DNA of 64,000 nucleotides. It comes from Oscillospiraceae bacterium. Lineage in GTDB: Bacteria; Bacillota; Clostridia; Oscillospirales; Ruminococcaceae. Each line of letters opens with the position of its first letter. Position 1 is the stretch's first letter. The stretch lies in assembly GCA_022835495.1 (NCBI GenBank), contig BQOK01000001.1:2418001-2482000 (forward strand). The letters run 5' to 3'. Positions 58,564 to 64,000 of the stretch are shown here, in pieces. Under the pieces are notes generated by a model. That model made no database searches and was not told where the DNA came from. It saw nothing but the letters and a program-made list of their open reading frames with translations. Made by a program: the position numbers and the translations under genes.

Positions 58564-59796
58564 ATGGAAAAGCAGCTTCGCAGAAATGTGCTGTTCAACA
58601 CGGCGGGCAGCCTGATCTTCTACTTTTGCCAGGCGGCCATGAACCTGCTGGTCACGGCGCTGGCCGGGGTCGAGGCGAACGGCCTTTTGGCCACCGCCAT
58701 GACCATTGCCAACGTGGCCTTAAGCGCCGCAAGCTTCGGCATGCGCACCTTCCAGGTGTCCGACCTCTCGGGCAAATACACCGACCGCACCTATCTTTTC
58801 AGCCGTTACCTCACGGTGGCCGCCGCCTGGGTGGGGTGCATGGGCTTTGCCTTTGCAAACGCCTATTCCGCCCAGCAGCGCTGGGTGGTCTTTCTCTACA
58901 CCGGCTACCGCCTGGTCGAGAGCTTCAGCGACGTGTGGCACGGCTACCTGCAAAAGGCCGAGCGCATGGATATCGTGGGCGTCAGCTTTGGCGTGCGCGG
59001 CCTTGTGACCGCGGCCACGGTGGTGGCCGGGCTGCTTTTGACCCGCGATCTGGTCGTCACCCTGGCGGTGCTGCTGGCGCTGAACGCCGCCTATGTGCTC
59101 GCCGTGGACCTGCCCCTGGCCCGCAAACGGGCCGACCTCGCCGCAAAGGGCGGCGCCGGCGTGGGCGCTCTGCTGCTGGAATGCCTGCCCCTGGCGGTGT
59201 ACGCCAGCCTGAACACCGCCATCCCCTCGGTGCCCCGCTATTACTGCGAGCGCCTTTTGGGCAGGGTGGAGCTGAACTATTTTGCCAACGTGTTCCTGCC
59301 GGTGCTGGTATTGCAGGTGGCCGTGGTGTACCTGTTCGTGCCTTTCATCACCACCTTCGCCCGCCTGTGGCAGGGCCGGCAAAAGGCCGGGTATTTTAAG
59401 GGGCTGCGCATCCTGTTTGCGGGCCTTTTCCTGCTCTGGGCCGCGGGCGCGGCGGGCGTGGCCCTGCTGGGGCGGTGGGGCCTGTCGGTCCTGTACCCCA
59501 CCACCCCCGAAATTTTAAATTACGCCGGCCTTTTGCAGCCCCTCGTCGCCGCCACGGTGCTCACCGTGGCCGCCACGGTGCTGTGCAACCTGCTCACCAT
59601 CGCCCGCGCCATGAAAGGGCTCATTGTCGGCTGCCTTGCGGGGCTTGGCGCCGCGCTGCTGGCCAGCCCCGGCCTGATCGGCGCCTATGCCGCCTGGGGC
59701 ACGGCTTACGCCACCATCCTGGGGGTGGGGGTGCAGGCGCTGTGCCTGCTGGCGTGCTTGCTCCTGCGCTGTAAAAAGCAGTTCGCGGCGGTCTGA
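58564..59796 (+). CDS. Polysaccharide flippase (Wzx/MVF-like)
   Basis: A 410-residue protein with about twelve membrane segments starting RNVLFNTAGSLIFYFCQAAM NLLVTALAG, with an intermediate FYTGYRLVESFSDVWHGYLQ KAE, a stretch typical of oligosaccharide flippases (YRLVES-SDV-xGxxQ). It probably moves lipid-linked surface oligosaccharides across the membrane. The ATG at 58564 follows AAGGAG at six bases. The nulosonic acid locus nearby lacks another Wzx gene, so this one is a good candidate for both operons. Confidence 0.88.
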   Translation: MEKQLRRNVLFNTAGSLIFYFCQAAMNLLVTALAGVEANGLLATAMTIANVALSAASFGMRTFQVSDLSGKYTDRTYLFSRYLTVAAAWVGCMGFAFANAYSAQQRWVVFLYTGYRLVESFSDVWHGYLQKAERMDIVGVSFGVRGLVTAATVVAGLLLTRDLVVTLAVLLALNAAYVLAVDLPLARKRADLAAKGGAGVGALLLECLPLAVYASLNTAIPSVPRYYCERLLGRVELNYFANVFLPVLVLQVAVVYLFVPFITTFARLWQGRQKAGYFKGLRILFAGLFLLWAAGAAGVALLGRWGLSVLYPTTPEILNYAGLLQPLVAATVLTVAATVLCNLLTIARAMKGLIVGCLAGLGAALLASPGLIGAYAAWGTAYATILGVGVQALCLLACLLLRCKKQFAAV

Positions 59797-59838
59797 CGCG
59801 CCGCTTAAAGCCAAAAAGCCGCAAAGGGGGAACCTGCA

Positions 59839-59961
59839 ATGATCGTTTCGTTTCTGGGGATCTTAAGCGTCCTGTTCAGCCTGGCCTTTGTGGCGGGCGG
59901 GGCAGTCCTGATGGCGCTGGCCATCCAGGCGCTGCTGATCTACATCCGCAAAAACCGCTGA
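59839..59961 (+). CDS. 40-residue single-pass membrane peptide
   Basis: An ATG after AAAGGGGG (eight bases) opens a 40-residue frame: MIVSFLGILSVLFSLAFVAG and further hydrophobic residues, ending in LLIYIRKNR. It would span the membrane once or twice with a basic end inside. It ends just before the operon's terminator, 42 bases behind the flippase gene, so it belongs to that transcript. The end resembles the 37-residue peptide predicted at 4305-4418. It may help assemble the polysaccharide machinery, but function is unknown. Confidence 0.65.
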   Translation: MIVSFLGILSVLFSLAFVAGGAVLMALAIQALLIYIRKNR

Positions 59962-59967
59962 TCCACA

Positions 59968-60016
59968 CAAAAATCCCCCCGGCAGAGCCTGAAAGGCCCT
60001 GCCGGGGGGATTTTTG
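59968..60016 (+). terminator. Terminator of the MBOAT-flippase operon
   Basis: CAAAAATCCCCCCGGCAG and its complement form a long stem around AGCCTGAAAGGCC and end in TTTTTG. Strong in both directions. Confidence 0.92.
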
Positions 60017-60145
60017 CGTGGTTGTATGGCTGAAAAGCTTCTCCTGAAAATAGCCCCGCCGCCTAAGCGGCATAGCCGGTTTTTGGGTGTACCGTGCCGC
60101 CGGGAGCTCCGGCTCTCAAAACAGGCGCTTTGCCGTAGCCGCTTT

Positions 60146-61066
60146 TTATGCCAGCAGCCCGATGATCAGCGCGTTGAACTTTTCGCTCTCGCTCCATTGC
60201 GGGAAGTGGCAGGATTTTTCAAACCATACAAACCGTTTTTCGGTCTCGATGCTGTCAAAATAGCGCTTTGCCAGCTCGGAAGACACATGGCTGTCGTGCC
60301 TTCCCTCCGCAAAGATCACCGGCGCTCCATAGTGCGTTTGCCCCTCAAAATCCGTCTGCATCAGTTCCTGCCACAAACAGCGGATGGCCTGCAGGCTCCC
60401 CTTTTGCCGCCGAAGCAGATCAAGCGGGCTGTAATATCGGCATCCCAAAAACGGTTTGATCAGCTCGTTGTAATTCGTCCGGCCATAAAGTGAGCCCTTG
60501 TGCTTTACCACCTGCCCCGTCACAAAAAGCAGGTCCTCCAGCCACCCGTCCCCTGTGTCCGGGTAGCCGCAGTCGATCCGGCGCAGCCTCTCCCTTGCCT
60601 TTCCCTCCGCATGGGAAAATGCATAGCCGTAGGCCTCCCGGCAGGATTTTTTCATATTCACCACTTGGCCGCAGCCCACGTAAACGCGCACCAGCTCCGG
60701 GTGCTCCTGAACGAACCGCAGCCCCAGCACGCTCCCCCACGAATGGCCCACCAAATACAAATCCCGCTGTTCAAACCGAGCCAGCAGGGCGCTCACAAGC
60801 GCATAAAGGTCCTGCAAAAAGGTATCGATCGAGGGCTGTTCGTCACCGAACCTGTAATAGGATTTTCCCGCCCCCCGCTGCTCCCATACCACCACGGTAA
60901 AATGCTTTTCCAGCTCCCGGTTGAACTTTAACACCAGGGGCAGCGCGGCGTCCCCCGGCCCGCCGTGCAGATACAGCAGCAAAGGCGCCCCCTTTTTCTC
61001 CGCGCGAACGGATATATATTGCAGCGCCCCATTCAAAGGAATAAAGGCTTGTTCGTTCAGCTCCAT
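60146..61066 (-). CDS. Alpha/beta hydrolase, proline iminopeptidase-like
   Basis: A 306-residue hydrolase. YLHGGPGDAALPLV holds the oxyanion-hole HGGPG, EQRGAGKSYY is typical of the family, the nucleophile is in VGHSWGSVLGL, and the acid and histidine are in AEGRHDSHVS and KSCHFPQW. It resembles proline iminopeptidases and related esterases. It might process peptides or esters in the cytoplasm. It stands alone on the minus strand, with an AGGAACC site ahead of the ATG and no clear operon partner. Confidence 0.85.
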   Translation of the reverse strand: MELNEQAFIPLNGALQYISVRAEKKGAPLLLYLHGGPGDAALPLVLKFNRELEKHFTVVVWEQRGAGKSYYRFGDEQPSIDTFLQDLYALVSALLARFEQRDLYLVGHSWGSVLGLRFVQEHPELVRVYVGCGQVVNMKKSCREAYGYAFSHAEGKARERLRRIDCGYPDTGDGWLEDLLFVTGQVVKHKGSLYGRTNYNELIKPFLGCRYYSPLDLLRRQKGSLQAIRCLWQELMQTDFEGQTHYGAPVIFAEGRHDSHVSSELAKRYFDSIETEKRFVWFEKSCHFPQWSESEKFNALIIGLLA

Positions 61067-61114
61067 GGTTCCTCCCAGTCCTGCGCCTATATCGGTTATG
61101 GAAAAAAGGCGGCT

Positions 61115-62299
61115 TTACGCTTTCAGCACCTTCATGCCGCCCGAGATCGTGTTCAGCTTGAGCTTGGCGTACCCGTCGCCGTGCACCACCTTGCCCTGCT
61201 TGCCGCCCATCTCGCCCTCCACCTGGAAATCCGTGCTGAACCGGCCGGACACGCTGGAAAACTTGGCGGTAAAGCCTATCTCGCCGGGCAGCGTCAGCAC
61301 AATCCCGCCCGAGGTGGTGCCAAGCACCGCCTTGCCGGGGCATTGGCCCAGGCCCAGCCGCAGCGCCCCCGAAACGCTCTTCAGCTGCAATTCCTCGGCG
61401 CTGCCCCACGCCTCCACCGCGCCCGAGGTGGTGCCAAAATCCGCGGTCTGGGCCGCAAAGTCCTCGGCGCGCACCGCGCCGGAAATGCTTTTCGCCGCAA
61501 GCCGCCGGGCCGTCACGCCCCCCAGCGATACCAGCCCCGAGGTCGAGCTCGCCTCCAGCGTCTGGGCGCACAGGCCGGTCAGGTAGGTCTTTCCCGCCAC
61601 ATTGGCGCACTTCACCCGCCCCAGGCCGGCCGCCAGTGCGGCGGGCAGCTCCACCACCAGGTGCTTCGAGAGGGGCCAAAGGCCAAACAGGATCACCTCC
61701 CGCGCCCAGCGCACGGTCAGCACCCCGCCCGCGGTCTGCAGCTGCAGCTGCCGCCCCTCGGGCAGCGCCGTGCGCGCATACTCGGTCACACGGATGCGCT
61801 CGCCCTCCCACGCGCGCACCTCCATCGGGCCGCTGATCCACGAAAGGTCCAGATTCTCGATCCCCGCCGCATCCACGGTATATTCATACTGCTGCCAGCC
61901 GGGGGCGGGGGGCGGGCAGGTCTCATATTCATAGCGGGGCGTTTGCTCCCGGGCTGCGCCGTCCCACTCCCCTTCCGCCGTTTCCCGCGGCGGGGCGGCG
62001 GGCTCTCCCGCCGCTTTTTCGCCCTCAGCCGCGGCTGCCAGCAAATCGTCCGGCAGCTGCAAGGTGGGTGCCGGGGTGCTGAACACGGCCGGCCCCACGC
62101 CCGCTTTCTCTCCGTTTGTCCGGGCCGCCTCCCCCGCGCCCTGCTCCTGTGCCGGCACGGCTTCTTCCTCTTTTGCCGGCGCGGGCCCCTCCTGCGGGGC
62201 GCCGCTCTCACCCAGTGCCTCCAGCAGCTTGTGCGCCTCCTCAACGTTGATTTTGCCCTGCTCCAGCATTTCCAGTACCTTGCGTTTTTCTTCGCTCAT
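61115..62299 (-). CDS. DUF4097 family beta-strand repeat protein with SHOCT-like N-terminus
   Basis: A 394-residue protein. The first about 30 residues (KRKVLEMLEQGKINVEEAHK LLEAL) are a SHOCT/YvlB-like helical motif, followed by a Pro/Ala/Glu-rich linker (about 35-130). From about 140 on there are repeated short strands with Ser-Gly turns (SSTSGLVSLGG, SISGAVRAEDF, TTSGAVEAWG, SVSGALRLGL, TISGGMKVLKA), the DUF4097 adhesin-like beta-solenoid. It has no signal peptide. YvlB-type proteins are linked to envelope stress regulation in Firmicutes. The gene follows the DUF2089 gene by one base. Confidence 0.88.
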   Translation of the reverse strand: MSEEKRKVLEMLEQGKINVEEAHKLLEALGESGAPQEGPAPAKEEEAVPAQEQGAGEAARTNGEKAGVGPAVFSTPAPTLQLPDDLLAAAAEGEKAAGEPAAPPRETAEGEWDGAAREQTPRYEYETCPPPAPGWQQYEYTVDAAGIENLDLSWISGPMEVRAWEGERIRVTEYARTALPEGRQLQLQTAGGVLTVRWAREVILFGLWPLSKHLVVELPAALAAGLGRVKCANVAGKTYLTGLCAQTLEASSTSGLVSLGGVTARRLAAKSISGAVRAEDFAAQTADFGTTSGAVEAWGSAEELQLKSVSGALRLGLGQCPGKAVLGTTSGGIVLTLPGEIGFTAKFSSVSGRFSTDFQVEGEMGGKQGKVVHGDGYAKLKLNTISGGMKVLKA

Positions 62300-62300
62300 G

Positions 62301-62708
62301 TCACTTTCCGCCTTTCAGTTGATTCAGCGCCTCAACGGCTGTTGCCACATCGATCTCCTTGTTTGCAAGCCTCGTCAATATCTCGCTGCGCTCCTCATCC
62401 TGGCGCACCGCCTTCAGCTCCGGGGTCTCGTCCAGCCCCAGCGCGGCCAGCGCGGCTTCCAGCATGTTTTTCACTGTGGGGTAGCTCACCCCCAGCGCCT
62501 TTTCCACCTCTTTGATGGATCCCCGGCAGCGCAGAAACGTCTCCACGAACTGCAGGTGCTTTTCTTCCAGGCTGCAAAACCGGCAGGGCGAAAACTCCCC
62601 CGACAGCTCGGTCCCGCAGCGGCCGCACCGCAGCTTGGTCACCCGCATATCCTGCCCGCAAACCGGGCATCGGGCGGGCGCGTGGAACCCTTTTTCTCCA
62701 TTGTTCAT
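62301..62708 (-). CDS. DUF2089 family zinc-ribbon regulator
   Basis: A 135-residue protein. The first about 45 residues have two CxxC pairs (CPVCGQDM, CGRCGTELSGEF), a zinc ribbon, then FSPCRFCSLEEKHLQFVETF LRCRG and the helix-turn-helix-like SIKEVEKALGVSYPTVKNML. The end resembles the SHOCT motif (ILTRLANKEIDVATAVEALN). DUF2089 proteins are frequently found next to DUF4097/YvlB genes, probably as their regulator. The ATG at 62708 follows GGGGGAAAAGG. It is the first gene of the pair and has a promoter at 62785-62813. Confidence 0.9.
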   Translation of the reverse strand: MNNGEKGFHAPARCPVCGQDMRVTKLRCGRCGTELSGEFSPCRFCSLEEKHLQFVETFLRCRGSIKEVEKALGVSYPTVKNMLEAALAALGLDETPELKAVRQDEERSEILTRLANKEIDVATAVEALNQLKGGK

Positions 62709-62784
62709 CCTTTTCCCCCGCTTTTTTGCCAAAGGGCGGGCGCAGCTTTCGCCGCCCGGCCCGGCGTTTTCCTGTTCTGTTCTG

Positions 62785-62813
62785 AGAATACGCTTATTTT
62801 TCACAAAAGTCAA
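62785..62813 (-). promoter_or_regulatory. Promoter for the DUF2089-DUF4097 pair
   Basis: On the minus strand TTGACT (62808-62813), 17-base spacer and TATTCT (62785-62790), in an AT-rich gap of 319 bases that otherwise holds no gene. Confidence 0.7.
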
Positions 62814-62954
62814 TATAAAAATTAATTTTATTAATCTTTTTAATGAATAATTTTAATTCAATTCCCTTAATTTTTAATTTCCTCTTGAAATCCGCCTCCA
62901 AAAACCGCGCGGGCTTTTTCCAAAAGGGGCTGGTATGCCGTCCCGCTTTCATGG

Positions 62955-62960
62955 TATACT
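62955..62960 (+). promoter_or_regulatory. Extended -10 promoter for the amidotransferase gene
   Basis: TATACT with TG one base upstream (TGGTATACT). No good -35 box is at the usual distance. The start codon lies 68 bases further on. Confidence 0.5.
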
Positions 62961-63027
62961 GTTTAAAGAGCCGGGCACAGCCCGCGCCCTCTTTGTTCCA
63001 GCCCGAAAACAGGAGGAAGTAAACGCC

Positions 63028-64000
63028 ATGAAATATTGTAAAAAATGCACCATGCCCGATACCCGCCCCGGCATCACCTTCGACGCCGAGGGCGTGTGCA
63101 GCGCCTGCCGCCATTACGAATACCGCGCCGATGTGGACTGGCAGGCCCGCTGGAAGGAGTTCGAAGCCCTGTGCGATAAATACCGCGGCTGCAACGGCCC
63201 CGGCGGCTACGACTGCGCCGTCGCGGTCAGCGGCGGCAAAGACAGCCACTTCCAGGTCTATATCCTGAAAGAGGTCATGCACATGAACCCCATCCTGTTC
63301 AGCGTGGAGGATAATTTCCCCATGACCGAGGCGGGCAAGCACAACCTGAAAAACATCTCCGAGGCCTTCGGCTGCACCATCATCAGCTGCAAGCCCAACA
63401 TCAAGGCCCAAAAGGCCCTCATGCGCGCCTTTTTCGAAAAGTACGGCAAGCCCACCTGGTATGTGGACCGCCTGATCTACACCTTCCCGCTGCACATGGC
63501 CCTGAAATTCAACACGCCCCTTTTGTGCTACGGCGAGAACGTCAGCTTCGAATACGGCGGCAGCTCCGATCAGGAAACCTACAGCGCCAAGGGCCAGATC
63601 GAGAACGGCGTGGCGGTGGGCTTCCCTGAGGAAGAGCTGCTGGGCTACGGCGTCACCGCCAACGACCTGGCGCTCACCAAGGCCCCCACCCCCGAGCAGC
63701 TGGACCGGCTGGACCCGTTCTACATGAGCTATTTCCTGCCCTGGAACAGCTATAAAAACTACCAGCTGGCCAAAAGCCGCGGCTTCCACGACCTCACCCA
63801 CGAGTGGGACCGCGCCCACCACGCCGAAAATTTCGACCAGATCGACAGCCGGGCCTACCTTGTGCACTCCTGGCTCAAATACCCTAAATTCGGCCACGCC
63901 GCCGCCACCGATTACACCGCCCGCTACATCCGCTACGGCATGATGACCCGCGACGAGGCCATCCCCATCATCAAAGCGCGCGACGGCAATCTGGACCCCC
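63028..64000 (+). CDS. N-acetyl sugar amidotransferase (PseA/WbpG family), 3' truncated by window
   Basis: The first 324 residues of an ATP-dependent amidotransferase. The N-terminal zinc-like site is CKKCTMPDTRPGITFD plus CSACRHYE; the PP-loop is AVSGGKDSHFQVYILKEV; later DLTHEWDRAHHAENFDQIDS RAYL is typical of the family. Such enzymes turn an N-acetyl into an acetamidino group on pseudaminic or legionaminic acid, or act on a UDP-sugar for O-antigen. The ATG follows AGGAGG. It fits the nulosonic acid locus 10 kb away, suggesting an acetamidino derivative; partner glutaminase subunits may lie beyond the window. Confidence 0.88.
   Translation, partial: MKYCKKCTMPDTRPGITFDAEGVCSACRHYEYRADVDWQARWKEFEALCDKYRGCNGPGGYDCAVAVSGGKDSHFQVYILKEVMHMNPILFSVEDNFPMTEAGKHNLKNISEAFGCTIISCKPNIKAQKALMRAFFEKYGKPTWYVDRLIYTFPLHMALKFNTPLLCYGENVSFEYGGSSDQETYSAKGQIENGVAVGFPEEELLGYGVTANDLALTKAPTPEQLDRLDPFYMSYFLPWNSYKNYQLAKSRGFHDLTHEWDRAHHAENFDQIDSRAYLVHSWLKYPKFGHAAATDYTARYIRYGMMTRDEAIPIIKARDGNLDP

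Overview
The window is GC-rich, densely coded bacterial DNA. It carries a SpoIIQ-like sporulation protein, a type I-C-like CRISPR repeat, Clostridia-style electron-transfer flavoproteins, PadR and RpiR regulators, an ECF S component under a cobalamin riboswitch, and many short intrinsic terminators. This points to a spore-forming, anaerobic, high-GC member of the Clostridia, most likely a gut Oscillospiraceae/Ruminococcaceae relative. The assignment comes from gene content only. No rRNA or tRNA gene was seen.

Layout. 1-2.7 kb: the tail of a YggS-type PLP protein, then YitT and a MATE exporter behind a leader that contains a terminator. 2.8-7.4 kb: an AT-rich, poorly conserved island with membrane proteins, two exported small proteins, two tiny membrane peptides too short for routine gene calling, and a PadR regulator with its membrane partner. 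7.5-11 kb: a left-handed beta-helix protein with GlmM, then a cobalamin riboswitch ahead of a DUF4430 protein and an ECF S component. 11-20.6 kb: a second MATE gene behind its own promoter and structured leader, a two-component system with 11-bp-phased operator repeats, a large coiled-coil membrane protein, a SpoIIQ-like M23 protein, and the pseudouridine catabolic pair psuK-psuG.

20.6-32.4 kb: a long minus-strand catabolic block. A lyase/aldolase, a sugar ABC transporter (binding protein and two permeases), an HpaI-type aldolase and a CE7 esterase are followed by an RpiR regulator and an LctBCD-like lactate dehydrogenase/Etf complex with its own promoter. A GldA-like dehydrogenase is transcribed divergently. 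32.4-36.8 kb: a GH5-like lipoprotein and a Hanks kinase-LRR receptor with a small regulator, bounded on both sides by the same 44-bp terminator.

36.8-54.5 kb: a minus-strand surface-sugar locus starting from a strong promoter at 54.58 kb. It encodes a legionaminic-acid-type nulosonic acid pathway (LegB, LegC, PtmE-like, LegI, LegG, LegF-like), a DUF2142 protein, two tandem copies of a two-gene module (12-TM GT-C-like protein plus small two-TM partner), two Gfo/Idh/MocA oxidoreductases, a SUFU-domain protein and a split ThrE exporter. A small degenerate CRISPR array without cas genes sits inside this operon, directly at the 3' end of legG. Divergently from it, 54.7-60 kb encodes an MBOAT acyltransferase, an SGNH-type partner, a GT-B-like protein, a flippase and a 40-residue membrane peptide. 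The end holds an alpha/beta hydrolase, a DUF4097/DUF2089 pair and the start of a PseA-type N-acetyl sugar amidotransferase that fits the nulosonic acid theme.

Best candidates for something new: the duplicated GT-C/partner module in the nulosonic acid operon, the orphan CRISPR array embedded in that operon, the structured leader of the second MATE gene, and the kinase-LRR cassette flanked by identical palindromes.
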